Assembly: GCA_035524595.1 (NCBI GenBank)
Contig: DATKOP010000016.1
Location: 1-48,405, forward strand
Direction: 5' to 3'
Origin: CAIKZZ01 sp035524595
Lineage (GTDB): Bacteria; Pseudomonadota; Gammaproteobacteria; Steroidobacterales; Steroidobacteraceae
Length of the DNA: 48,405 bases
Shown: piece after piece, positions 16,987 to 25,276 of the stretch
Layout of the letters: each line of letters begins with the position of its first letter
Position numbering within the stretch: position 1 is the first letter of the stretch
Notes under the pieces: model-generated
Told to the model about the DNA's origin: nothing
The model's input: the letters and a program-made list of their open reading frames with translations, nothing else
Databases searched by the model: none
Made by a program: the position numbers and the translations under genes

Positions 16987-17124
16987 CGCACAGGCTCCCA
17001 GACCCGCGGCGGGGTCGGGGACAGCGTGCGGCGCGCGCCGGCCGCCGGGCGTGACCGACCGCTCAGCCCGGGCGCGCGGCCCGCTTATGTCGCGTCGCTG
17101 CCGCGCGGCGCGGCGGGGCGGCCA

Positions 17125-18645
17125 TCAGAGGAACTGGACCACCGGCGCGCGCTCGCCCGCCTCGTAGCGCACGAAGCGGTTGCGGCCCTGCAGCTTGGCG
17201 GTGTAGAGCGCCTGGTCGGCGGCCTTGACCAGCGCCTCGACGCTCGCGAAGCGCTGGCCGCCGCCGTGGGTCGCGTAGCCGATCGACACCGTCACCGACA
17301 CCGGCTGCGGGCCGATGTCGTGGCGGGTGGTCTGGAACGACTGCACGATCCGCTCGCAGACGCTGCGCGCGATGTCGCGGTCGGTGGCCGGCAGCACCAG
17401 CACGAACTCCTCGCCGCCGTAGCGGGCCACCACGTCGACGCGGCGGACGCTGTTCTTCAGGATCGCGGCGGTGGTCTTCAGCACCTTGTCGCCGGCCTGG
17501 TGGCCGTAGGTGTCGTTGACCTTCTTGAAGCCGTCGAGGTCGCAGAAGGCGATCGACAGGGGCCAGTCGTTGCGGCTCGCCTGGTCGAACTCCTGGCGCA
17601 GGTACTGCTCGAGGTAGGTGCGGTTGTAGACGCCGGTCAGCGCGTCGCGCCGCGACTCCTCCTCGAGCTCGCGCGCGCGCTCGGACAGCGAGTCGGCGGT
17701 GTCGCGCAGCTGCGTGATCTCCTGCATCGCGTGCAGGTTGCGGATCATCAGCACCTCGCGCGCCTGGTCGACGATCGCCTCCGGGTCGGCCAGCAGGTCG
17801 GTCTCGTAGATCGCCTCGGTCTCGGGCACCAGCGAGCTGACGCGCTGGATGACGCGGCCGAACTCCTCCTTGTCGAGGCCGAAGACGCGCTCCACCTGCT
17901 GGGCGGTCTCGGCGAACGGCTTCCTGTCGTTCGGCAGCACGAAGATGTCGACCAGCGGGCCGGACATCGCCACGCAGCGGTTGAAGCCGTCGGCCGGGTC
18001 GAGCACGCGGCGGTTGTCGAGCTTGTGCGAGTTGCCGATCGCGGTCGCGAGCCGTTCCGGCAGGTTCCACTGCTTCATCAGCCAGTGACCGACGTCGGCG
18101 TGGTCGACGCCGATGCGCTTGCGCTCGTGCGCGGCCAGGTCGCGATGGTTCTTCTGCAGCTCGCCGCTGTCGCGATACAGGTCCGGCACCGCCTTGTCGA
18201 CCGCGAGCATGCCGATGTCCTGCAGCAGGCCGGCGAGGAACAGCTCCTCGAGCAGCGTCTGGCCGGTGGCCTCGCCGAGCGCCCGCGCGGCCGAGGCGCC
18301 GAGCAGCGCGCGGCGCCAGTAGAGCGGGTGGTTGACGCCGTTCGGCTTGCCGCCGCGCAGCGACTTGACCAGCGAGAAGCTGAGCGCCAGCGTCAGCGTC
18401 GCGTTCAGGCCGAGCACGATCAGCGCCTGGCGGAGGTTCTCGCTGCGGCGGCGCTGCGCGTACAGCGGCGAATTGGCGATGCGCAGCACCTTGGTCGACA
18501 GCGCCGGGTCCATGCCGATCGCCTTGGCGACCTTGCCCATCTCGATATTCGGGTCCTGGGCCAGCTGGATGATGTGCGAGGCGACGCCCGGCGGCGACGG
18601 GAAGTTCACCAACGAACGCAGCTGGGCATCGAGTTCCGGCGTCAT
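17125..18645 (-). CDS. HDOD-GGDEF protein, probable diguanylate cyclase
   Basis: 506 aa, cytosolic. An N-terminal HDOD domain (~5-230; SLVNFPSPPGVASHIIQLAQD, MDPALSTKVLRIANS, LFLAGLLQDIGMLA) is followed by a linker with helical heptads (EVLMIRNLHAMQEITQLRDT) and a C-terminal GGDEF domain (~335-500). The active-site motif is intact, RYGGEEF with GGEEF at 410-414, and an RxxD inhibitory site (RRVD) lies exactly five residues before it, so c-di-GMP synthesis with product inhibition is expected. The start is the ATG at 18645 with GGAG upstream; a TTG at 18675 is a less likely alternative. A small hairpin (arms 18679-18684 and 18691-18696) lies upstream. The signal sensed by the HDOD part is unknown. 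Confidence 0.93.
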   Translation of the reverse strand: MTPELDAQLRSLVNFPSPPGVASHIIQLAQDPNIEMGKVAKAIGMDPALSTKVLRIANSPLYAQRRRSENLRQALIVLGLNATLTLALSFSLVKSLRGGKPNGVNHPLYWRRALLGASAARALGEATGQTLLEELFLAGLLQDIGMLAVDKAVPDLYRDSGELQKNHRDLAAHERKRIGVDHADVGHWLMKQWNLPERLATAIGNSHKLDNRRVLDPADGFNRCVAMSGPLVDIFVLPNDRKPFAETAQQVERVFGLDKEEFGRVIQRVSSLVPETEAIYETDLLADPEAIVDQAREVLMIRNLHAMQEITQLRDTADSLSERARELEEESRRDALTGVYNRTYLEQYLRQEFDQASRNDWPLSIAFCDLDGFKKVNDTYGHQAGDKVLKTTAAILKNSVRRVDVVARYGGEEFVLVLPATDRDIARSVCERIVQSFQTTRHDIGPQPVSVTVSIGYATHGGGQRFASVEALVKAADQALYTAKLQGRNRFVRYEAGERAPVVQFL

Positions 18646-18742
18646 GCCAGGGGCTCCGTCGAGCGGGCTCTGCAAATCCCGGCGCTGACACGCCGGTCCT
18701 GAACCTTTAACGTCCGGGCCGGCGGATTCTTTAGGGGTGGCC

Positions 18743-19066
18743 CTAGGTCCGGGCCTTGCCGGAGGCCCAGCTGCGCCGCAGCGGCCGCGTCAGGAAACGG
18801 GCCGCCTGGAACATGACATAAGGCCCGAACAGCAGGCCGAGCGCCGACGGCCGCAGGCGCACGAGGTCGCCGTACAGCTTGACGAGGAACGTGCCGAGGC
18901 CGCCCTCGTAGGGACCCAGCGTCGCGGCGCCCGCGAAGTAGACGAGGAACGGCAGCAGCACGACGCCGAAGCCGCCGACCACGGCGAGGATCAGCAGTTC
19001 GCGCCGCAGGCGCGCACGGCGTTCGGGGTCGGCACTCGGGGGGGCGGCGGTGGCGGTGTCTGGCAT
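18743..19066 (-). CDS. Small membrane protein of unknown function
   Basis: 107 aa. A basic N-terminal segment (DPERRARLRRELL) precedes two hydrophobic helices, ~28-52 (ILAVVGGFGVVLLPFLVYFAG) and ~75-95 (SALGLLFGPYVMFQAARFL), and a basic tail. The ATG at 19066 is taken because upstream codons run into the divergent Gfo/Idh promoter. I do not recognise it as a named family; the gene is transcribed away from the dehydrogenase gene. Confidence 0.68.
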   Translation of the reverse strand: MPDTATAAPPSADPERRARLRRELLILAVVGGFGVVLLPFLVYFAGAATLGPYEGGLGTFLVKLYGDLVRLRPSALGLLFGPYVMFQAARFLTRPLRRSWASGKART

Positions 19067-19092
19067 CGGCGGTGAGGGGCGGGTGGCCTGCC

Positions 19093-19098
19093 TATAAT
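19093..19098 (+). promoter_or_regulatory. Consensus -10 box for the Gfo/Idh/MocA gene
   Basis: A perfect TATAAT lies in otherwise GC-rich DNA, 65 nt before the start codon. The 16-18 bp upstream positions do not hold a good -35 hexamer, so it may need an activator. Confidence 0.5.
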
Positions 19099-19163
19099 GG
19101 CGGGCCGCACCGGGCGCGACAACCGCGCCGCGGTGGCCGGCCGCGGGCCGCGCCGCCGAGGGG

Positions 19164-20123
19164 ATGACCATGACCGACGTTGACGGGCTCAAGGTGGCAG
19201 TGATCGGCGCCGGCTACCTCGGCCGCTTCCATGCCCAGAAGTGGGCGGCGCTGCCGGGCTGCCGGCTGGTCGGGGTCGCCGACCCCGTGGCCGCGACGCG
19301 TGCCGCGGTGGCCGCCGAGCTCGGCGTCGAGGCGGTGGCGGACTGGCGCGAGCTCCTCGGGCGCGTCGAGGCGGTGTCGATCGCGACGCCGACGCCCTTG
19401 CACCACCCGATCGCACGCGCCTGCCTGGAGGCCGGCGTGCACGTGCTGGTCGAGAAGCCGATCACCACCACGGTCGCCGAGGCCGAGGACCTGATCCGCG
19501 TCGCCGCCGCCGGGCGGCGCGTGCTGCAGGTCGGCCACCTCGAGCGCTTCAACTCGGCGGTGCGCGCGATCGAGGGCCTCGTGACCCGGCCGCGGTTCAT
19601 CGAGTCGGCGCGGCTCGCGCCGTTCCGCCAGCGCGGCACTGACGTCAGCGTGGTGCTCGACCTCATGATCCACGACATCGATCTGATCCAGAGCATCGTG
19701 CGTTCGGCGCTCGTGTCCATGGACGCGATCGGCGCCCGGGTGTTCTCCGACGACCTGGACATCGCCAACGTGCGGCTGAAGTTCGAGTCGGGCTGCGTCG
19801 CCAACGTCACCGCCAGCCGGGTCAGTCTCAAGACGGAGCGCAAGCTGCGGCTGTTCGAGGACGAGGCCTACCTGTCGCTGGACCTGCAGCAGAAGGTGCT
19901 GACCGTGATCCGCAAGGGCGCGGCGCCGGCGGTGGGCGACCTGCCGCAGGTCGCGATCGAGGAGCGCACCTACGAGCAGGGCGACGCGCTCAAGGCCGAG
20001 ATCGAGGCCTTCGCCGACTCGATCCGCACCGGCCGGCCGCCGCTGGTCGGCGGCGCCGAGGGGCTCGCCGCGCTCGAGACCGCCACCCGGATCGCGGCGC
20101 TGGTGCGCGACGGCATCCGCTGA
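19164..20123 (+). CDS. Gfo/Idh/MocA family NAD(P)-dependent sugar dehydrogenase
   Basis: A 319-aa cytosolic oxidoreductase. A Rossmann nucleotide-binding fold is visible at the N-terminus (KVAVIGAGYLGRFHAQKW; GAGYLG is the dinucleotide loop). The family EKP motif is present (VLVEKPITTTVAEAEDLI), then GHLERFNSAVRAIEG and LMIHDIDLIQSIV of the C-terminal substrate domain. The GHLERFN signature resembles the nucleotide-sugar 3-dehydrogenases of the WlbA/GnnA group, so a UDP-sugar in surface glycan or lipid A synthesis is a possible substrate, but there is no partner aminotransferase here. Either the ATG at 19164 or that at 19170 may be used; the GAGGGG upstream is spaced best for 19170. It runs convergently to within 13 nt of the TPR gene. 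Confidence 0.88.
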   Translation: MTMTDVDGLKVAVIGAGYLGRFHAQKWAALPGCRLVGVADPVAATRAAVAAELGVEAVADWRELLGRVEAVSIATPTPLHHPIARACLEAGVHVLVEKPITTTVAEAEDLIRVAAAGRRVLQVGHLERFNSAVRAIEGLVTRPRFIESARLAPFRQRGTDVSVVLDLMIHDIDLIQSIVRSALVSMDAIGARVFSDDLDIANVRLKFESGCVANVTASRVSLKTERKLRLFEDEAYLSLDLQQKVLTVIRKGAAPAVGDLPQVAIEERTYEQGDALKAEIEAFADSIRTGRPPLVGGAEGLAALETATRIAALVRDGIR

Positions 20124-20136
20124 GGCGCACCCCGGC

Positions 20137-20991
20137 CTAGTGCTCGCCGAGCCGCGCGCCGAGCGCCGCGGCCAGCGCCTCGTGCTCCGGCGCCGGCGGC
20201 TGGTAGCCGGCGAGCTCCTGACGCGCGCCCGCCGGGTCGCCGCCGTCGGCGCGCGCGTAGGCGCGGCACAGCCGGTCGAGTCGCGTGCCGCGCGGCTGGC
20301 GCCTGGCGAGCGCGTCGCAGAGCGCGTCGGCGCGCGCCCGGTCGCCCGCGAGGCGGGTCGCCACCGACAGCAGGTTCAGCAGGTCGGCCTCCTGCGACGA
20401 CAGACCGGCGGCGGCCGCGGCGGGATCGTGGCGCACGAGGTACGCGGGCAGCAGCGCGAGCGCGAGCTGGTAGGCGTCCGCCGCCGCGCGCGGCTCGCCG
20501 GTCGCGAGCAGAGCGGCGCCGAGGTCCTTGGCGGCGAGCGCCGAAGCCGGGTCGCGCGCGAGCTCCGCGCGCGCGAAGGCCGCGAGCGCCGCGCCGCGGC
20601 CGCTGTCGAGCAGGAGGTCGCGGTACTCGCGCCGGCCGCGGCTGGCGTCGATCGCCATCGCGTGCTCGAAGGCGCCGAGCGCCGCGTCGGTGTCGCCGCG
20701 CTCGCTCTCGACGCGGCCAAGCACGAACCAGCCGCTGGCGGCGTCTGGGAAGCCGCGCACCAGCACCAGCGGCCAGGCGGCGGCGGCGCGCCCCGCCAGG
20801 ACCTCCCGGTACTCGCGCGCCGCGGCGTCCAGGTGGCCGGCCTTCCACTGGTCGCGCGCGTCGAGGTACTGCGTCAGCAGCTGCGACTGGCGCTCGCGGC
20901 GCGTGTACAGGAAGAACGCCGCGAGGTGCACCAGCGCGAGCACGCCGAGCACCAGCATGGCGAGCCGGCGGCGGAGCGGGCGGCGGAGCAC
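20137..20991 (-). CDS. Membrane-anchored TPR-repeat protein
   Basis: 284 aa. An N-terminal membrane anchor (LAMLVLGVLALVHLAAFFLY, ~10-29) is followed by helical repeats with TPR character: QWKAGHLDAAAREYREVL, ASGWFVLGRVESERGDTDAA, AKDLGAALLATGEPRAAADA, LLNLLSVATRLAGDRARADA. The TPR domain should lie in the periplasm. The start is GTG at 20991; an ATG at residue 12 (20958) is possible and would still leave the anchor. The gene follows the patatin gene by 19 nt on the same strand and is probably in its operon. A protein-protein adaptor role is inferred from TPRs only. Confidence 0.82.
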   Translation of the reverse strand: MLRRPLRRRLAMLVLGVLALVHLAAFFLYTRRERQSQLLTQYLDARDQWKAGHLDAAAREYREVLAGRAAAAWPLVLVRGFPDAASGWFVLGRVESERGDTDAALGAFEHAMAIDASRGRREYRDLLLDSGRGAALAAFARAELARDPASALAAKDLGAALLATGEPRAAADAYQLALALLPAYLVRHDPAAAAAGLSSQEADLLNLLSVATRLAGDRARADALCDALARRQPRGTRLDRLCRAYARADGGDPAGARQELAGYQPPAPEHEALAAALGARLGEH

Positions 20992-21010
20992 GGCGCGCGG
21001 CGCGGCCCGT

Positions 21011-23221
21011 TCAGGGCCGCCCGAGGTACAGATACAGCGCCGCGTAGCCGCGCGAGGCGAAGCCGGCGCCGAGATACAGCGGCCCGAGCGCGGAGTCGGC
21101 CGAGACGAACAGCGAGCCGCCGTACAGGCGGCCGGGCGCCGACAGGTCGACGCGGCGCGCGACGTCGGCGGCCTCGAGCGAGAAGCCGCCGTAGACCGCG
21201 GGCAACAGCGTGCCGAAGCCCGCCAGCCGCCGGCGCACCACCGCGCGCACGAAGGTGATCTGCTCGGCGAGCACCTGGTCGCGCGTGTAGCCCGACAGGT
21301 TCTGGAAGCCGCCGAGCGAGAACACCTCGCCGAGCGGGATCGAATCGCCGGTCTCGTTCTGCACGCGCACCGCGAGCAGCACGCTGTAGCGCTCGCTGCC
21401 GAGGGCCTGCTGCGCCTCGAGCGACAGCCGGTCGTAGCTCAGGTCGCCGCCGAACATCGGCCGCGCGAGGTGCGCGTCGGCGGTCAGCTGGTAGCCGCGG
21501 CGCGGGAAGTCGAGGCTGTCGAGCCGGTCGATCACCAGCGCCGCGCGCCAGGCCGTGATGCGCTCGCGCACGTCCGGGATCACCGGCAGGCCGGCCGTGA
21601 GCGCGACCGCGTCGTCGCCGGTTTCGATGCCGGCGCGCAGCTCGCCGTAGTTGCCGAGGCGCACGCCGAGGTCGAGCGCGCCGCGCAGGCGCCGGGTGCG
21701 GAAGGTGCCGAGCGCGTCGTGCTCCTGGTAGATGCTGCGCAGCTGCTGCTCGAGGTCGATGCTCGGCGCGACGAAGATGCGGCGCGCCACGTCCACCGGC
21801 TGGCGCAGCTCCGAGGTCAGCGCGTCGATGCGGCCGACGCTGAGGCGGTTGCGCCACTCGAGGCCGCGGTCGTTGAGCCAGCTCTCGCGCTGGTCGAGCG
21901 TCAGGACGAAGTCGTTCTCGCTCGAGAAGTCCGAGCTCAGCACCGCGCCGAAATGCAGGTAGTTCGGGCCCCACGGCTTCTCGACCGGCCGCAGCACCAG
22001 CGTCGCGCCCGCGGGGCCCGGCTCGACGGTCGCGGCCACCGACTCGAAGTCGTCCGTGCCGAGCAGCGTCGCGATCGCGCCCTGCGGGTCGCGCGGGTCG
22101 GGCTCCGCGCCCAGCAGCCGGTGAACGGCGGCCGGCGGCACGCGCGCCAGCGCCGAGGTGTCGACGACGATGCGGACGTAGTTCGGCGCCAGGTGCGAGC
22201 GGCGGTGCAGGGCGCGCCAGGCGGCGTAGTCGGCGGCGCTGACCGCGAGCGGCGCGAGCGCGGCGGCGGCGCGGTGCGTCGCCGCCTCCGCGGCCGGGAT
22301 CTGGGTGGTGCCGAGCGCGAAGTCGGTGGCGCTGAGCTCGCCGAGCTCGGGCGTGATCAGCACGTCGCCGGGCCCGAGGGTCGCGAGCGACGCCGAGACG
22401 TTCTGCGAGGCGAGGATGTTGAGCGTCTGCTCGGCCGCCGACAGCACCGAGCCGATCTCGGAGCGTTTCAGCAGCGGCGTGCCGACGTTGACGACGATGA
22501 CCCGCTCGGCGCCGAGCGCGCGCGCGACGTCGACGCCGAGGTTGCGCACCAGGCCGCCGTCGACCAGGATCCGGCCGTCGATCTCCACCGGCGCGAAGGC
22601 GCCCGGCACCGACATGCTGGCGCGGATCGAGGTCGCCAGGTCGCCGTGGTCGAGCACCACCATGGCGCCGTTCTCGAAGTCGGTCGCGATCGCGCGGTAC
22701 TGGATCGCGAGGTCGTCGAAGGCGCCGCGACCGGCCGGCGACACCAGCGACTGCAGGTAGAACTGCAGGTGCTGGCCGGCGATGCCGCGCGGCAGCACCA
22801 CGCTGAGGCCGCGCTGGCCGACCTCGGTGGCGCCGATGCGCTCGCGCTCGAGCTCCTTGGCGTACACCGAGCGGTCGGCGCGATCCGGCTGGTCTGAGAG
22901 CAGCTTGTCCCAGTCGGCGGCCGCGATCGCGGTCTCGATCTCGTCCGGCGAGGAGCCGGCCGCGTAGGCGCCGCCGATGATCGCGCCGGCGCTGGTGCCG
23001 ACCAGGCAGTCGAGCGGCACGTGCAGCTCCTCGAGCACCCGCAGCACGCCGATGTGGGCGATGCCGCGGGCGCCGCCACCGGACAGCACCAGGCAGACCT
23101 TCGGCCGCGGCGCCGCCGGCGGCACCTCGTCGGCCGCGGCCGGCACGGCGCCGCCGGCCAGCGTCGCGGCGAGCGCGATCAGTGCGACGGCGAGCCGCGG
23201 CGGGGGCGACGGCGCGCTCAG
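21011..23221 (-). CDS. Patatin-like phospholipase with C-terminal outer-membrane barrel (PlpD-like, type Vd)
   Basis: About 736 aa if read from the CTG at 23221, 711 aa from the first standard start (GTG, 23146). Only the CTG start supplies a signal peptide (RLAVALIALAATLAGGAV then PAAA-D), needed for an outer-membrane protein; that CTG overlaps the stop of the upstream gene as CTGA. The patatin domain has the oxyanion loop SGGGARGIAHIG, nucleophile Ser in GTSAGA (residue 77 in CTG numbering) and catalytic Asp in VDGG (residue 221). A POTRA-like segment lies around 335-410, then an Omp85-type beta-barrel with GVRLGNYGELRAGIETG, SLGGFQNLSGYTRDQ and a YLYLGRP end. PlpD-type proteins are lipolytic autotransporters whose barrel displays the lipase; that role is inferred from family membership. 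Confidence 0.9.
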   Translation of the reverse strand: MSAPSPPPRLAVALIALAATLAGGAVPAAADEVPPAAPRPKVCLVLSGGGARGIAHIGVLRVLEELHVPLDCLVGTSAGAIIGGAYAAGSSPDEIETAIAAADWDKLLSDQPDRADRSVYAKELERERIGATEVGQRGLSVVLPRGIAGQHLQFYLQSLVSPAGRGAFDDLAIQYRAIATDFENGAMVVLDHGDLATSIRASMSVPGAFAPVEIDGRILVDGGLVRNLGVDVARALGAERVIVVNVGTPLLKRSEIGSVLSAAEQTLNILASQNVSASLATLGPGDVLITPELGELSATDFALGTTQIPAAEAATHRAAAALAPLAVSAADYAAWRALHRRSHLAPNYVRIVVDTSALARVPPAAVHRLLGAEPDPRDPQGAIATLLGTDDFESVAATVEPGPAGATLVLRPVEKPWGPNYLHFGAVLSSDFSSENDFVLTLDQRESWLNDRGLEWRNRLSVGRIDALTSELRQPVDVARRIFVAPSIDLEQQLRSIYQEHDALGTFRTRRLRGALDLGVRLGNYGELRAGIETGDDAVALTAGLPVIPDVRERITAWRAALVIDRLDSLDFPRRGYQLTADAHLARPMFGGDLSYDRLSLEAQQALGSERYSVLLAVRVQNETGDSIPLGEVFSLGGFQNLSGYTRDQVLAEQITFVRAVVRRRLAGFGTLLPAVYGGFSLEAADVARRVDLSAPGRLYGGSLFVSADSALGPLYLGAGFASRGYAALYLYLGRP

Positions 23222-23568
23222 CGGCCCGATCCCGCGTCGAGGTGGAAGCGGTGCAGCAGCCGGTGCACGAACGGCGCGAACAGCAGGCCGGCCGCGACGA
23301 TCACCACGAGGCCGCAGTAGAGCGCGAAGCAGCCGGCGAACAGCTTGCCGGCGCCGGTGTGCAGCGCGTCGACCGGGCCCATGCCGCCGAGCAGCATCGC
23401 CGAGTTCAGGAACGCGTCAATCCAGGGCAGGCCCTCGAAGCCGTGGTAGCCCGCCATGCCGAGCGCCAGCGAGCAGCCGACCAGCGCGCCTGCGACCGCG
23501 GCGTGGCGTGCGATCCGGCGCGCGAACACCGGGGCCGGGGCGAGGGCCTCCAGACGCTTCTCGTACAT
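23218..23568 (-). CDS. Small two-helix membrane protein (ion-channel-like without K+ filter)
   Basis: 116 aa from ATG 23568, which has GAGGTG 7 nt upstream. Two membrane segments, ~27-48 (AAVAGALVGCSLALGMAG) and ~78-104 (GKLFAGCFALYCGLVVIVAAGLL), flank a re-entrant-like loop LNSAMLLGGMGPVDALHT. This helix-loop-helix layout recalls pore-loop K+ channels, but the TVGYGD filter is replaced by LGGMGP, so selectivity for K+ is not supported. A conserved basic tail follows (PFVHRLLHRFHLD). Its stop overlaps the probable CTG start of the patatin gene. Conserved hypothetical is the safe label. Confidence 0.75.
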   Translation of the reverse strand: MYEKRLEALAPAPVFARRIARHAAVAGALVGCSLALGMAGYHGFEGLPWIDAFLNSAMLLGGMGPVDALHTGAGKLFAGCFALYCGLVVIVAAGLLFAPFVHRLLHRFHLDAGSGR

Positions 23569-23606
23569 GCGCGGCACCTCATCGGCCGGGTCGCGAAGAG
23601 CGCATC

Positions 23607-24506
23607 TTACGGGACGACGAACTCGATCGCCCGAGGCAGCAGCCGGATGCCGACCGGCGTCGTGCCGAGCAGCTGGCCGTCGGCCTCGACGCGGGCGGCG
23701 GGCTCGGCGTCGATCGCGAGCTCGGCGCACCGGCGCGAGCGCACCGCGGGGTCGGCGAGGATCGCCCCGGTGTAGATCTTCGGCACGCGCCAGAGCGCCG
23801 CGAGCGGGGCGAGGTGGTCGACGGTCACGAGCTCGAGCAGCCCGTCGTCGGGCTCCGCCCCCGGTGCGAAGCGCATGCCGCCGCCGCAGCTGCGGCCGAG
23901 CATCGCGAGCGCCACGAACAGCCGGCCCTCGATCGTCGCGCCCGGGCTTCGCACCGCGAAGCGCGGCGCCCGGTAGCGGATCAGGCCGGCCGCGAGCGCG
24001 GCGAGGTAGCCGGGCCGGCGCGGGCCGGGCCGCGCCATGCGCTCGAGCACGTCGGCGTCGTAGCCGACGCCGGCGACGTTGATGAAGTGCCGCGTCGCGC
24101 GCGCGGCGCCGTCCGTGTACTCGATGCGGCCGACGTCGACCGCGCGGCTACGGCCGCGCGCCAGCATGGCCGCGAGCGCGCGCGGCGCCCGCGGCACGCC
24201 GAGAAAGCCCGCGTAGTCGTTGCCGGTGCCGAACGGCGCCACCGCGAGGCGCGCCGGCCGGCCGGCCGCCAGCAGGCCGTTCAGCACCTCGTGCAGCGTG
24301 CCGTCGCCGCCGACCGAGAGCACCGTGCGCGGGCCGCCGGCAGCGGCCCGCGCGGCGAGCGCGCTGGCCTCGCCCGCGGCGCGCGTCGGCGCGACCTCGA
24401 CCGCCACGCGCTCGGCCGCGAGCGCCGCGGCGAGCGCGGGCCAGGCGCGGGCCGCGCGGCCGCGACCGGCCGCCGGGTTCACGATCGCGAGCAGCGGCGC
24501 GCTCAC
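23607..24506 (-). CDS. Diacylglycerol kinase family lipid kinase (YegS/DgkB-like)
   Basis: A 299-aa lipid kinase. The ATP-binding motif SVGGDGTLHEVLNGLL (GGDGT at 66-70) follows an N-terminal LLAIVNPAAGRG strand-loop. AVAPFGTGNDYAGFLG is the second family motif and FINVAGVGYDADVLERM the substrate-side block; DDGLLELVTVDHL and EADGQLLG close the C-terminal beta-sandwich. The start GTG at 24506 overlaps the truC stop as GTGA, so the two are translationally coupled. The probable role is phosphorylation of diacylglycerol or a related lipid at the cytoplasmic face. The exact lipid substrate cannot be read from sequence. Confidence 0.92.
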   Translation of the reverse strand: MSAPLLAIVNPAAGRGRAARAWPALAAALAAERVAVEVAPTRAAGEASALAARAAAGGPRTVLSVGGDGTLHEVLNGLLAAGRPARLAVAPFGTGNDYAGFLGVPRAPRALAAMLARGRSRAVDVGRIEYTDGAARATRHFINVAGVGYDADVLERMARPGPRRPGYLAALAAGLIRYRAPRFAVRSPGATIEGRLFVALAMLGRSCGGGMRFAPGAEPDDGLLELVTVDHLAPLAALWRVPKIYTGAILADPAVRSRRCAELAIDAEPAARVEADGQLLGTTPVGIRLLPRAIEFVVP

Positions 24507-25238
24507 GGCGGCGGCAGCGGCCAGCCGAGGCCGAGCGCCGCCGCCACCGCGGCGAAGTCCGCCGGCGGCGGCGCGCGGATCTCGAGCGGGGCGCCGCTCA
24601 GCGGGTGCGCGAGCCGGACGGAGCAGGCGTGCAGCAGCAGCCGTGCGCAGCCGTAGCGCTCGCGGAACACCCGGTTGTGCCGGCCCTGACCGTAGGTCGT
24701 GTCGCCGATGATCGGATGGTGGACGTGCCTGAGGTGGCGCCGCAGCTGGTGGCGCCGGCCGGTGCGCGGCTCGAGCGCGACCAGCGCATAGCGGCTCGTC
24801 GGGTAGCGATCGACGCGCAGCGGCAGCTCGGTCGTCGCGAGCAGCGTCAGGCGCGTCAGCGCGGCACGCGCCGGCCCCGGCGCGCCGCTGCCGGCATCCT
24901 CGTCGCGGCGCGACAGCGGGTGGTCGATCTCGAGCTCGGCCGGCGGCCAGCCGCGCACGATCGCGAGGTAGCGCTTCTCGACCGCGCCGGCCTCGAAGGC
25001 CGCCGCCAGGCGCGCGTGCGCCTCGCGCTCGAGCGCGAACAGCAACACGCCCGAGGTCGCGCGGTCGAGGCGGTGCGCCGGGAACACCGGCCGGCCGAGC
25101 TGGTCGCGCAGGCGCTGCACCGCGAACTCGGTCGCCCGGTGGTCGAGCGCGGTGCGGTGCACGAGCAGCCCCGACGGCTTCGCGACCGCGACCAGCGCGG
25201 CGTCCGCGTACAGGATTTGGAGGGGGCGATCGAGGCAT
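24503..25238 (-). CDS. truC: tRNA pseudouridine synthase, TruC-like, with an apparent frameshift at its 5' end
   Basis: RluA-family enzyme; TruC makes pseudouridine 65 in tRNAs. Motifs: LVAVAKPSGLLVHRTALD, the catalytic block FPAHRLDRATSGVLLFAL (Asp of HRLD), YLAIVRGW, and the TruC-type tail GRRHQLRRHLRHVHHPIIGD. E. coli TruC begins MLEILYQDEWLVAV; here the matching PLQILYADAALVAV has no ATG, GTG or TTG in frame before it. The ATG at 25238 is in another frame, but deleting one C from the C5 run just after it restores MPRSPLQILYAD. This is therefore a sequencing or assembly error, a real frameshift or a non-standard start. It is divergent from the flavin-binding protein gene with only 38 bp between starts. 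Confidence 0.85.
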
Positions 25239-25276
25239 ACTCCGCCGGGCGTCGACCGATCGAAGGAGGCGAGCGC

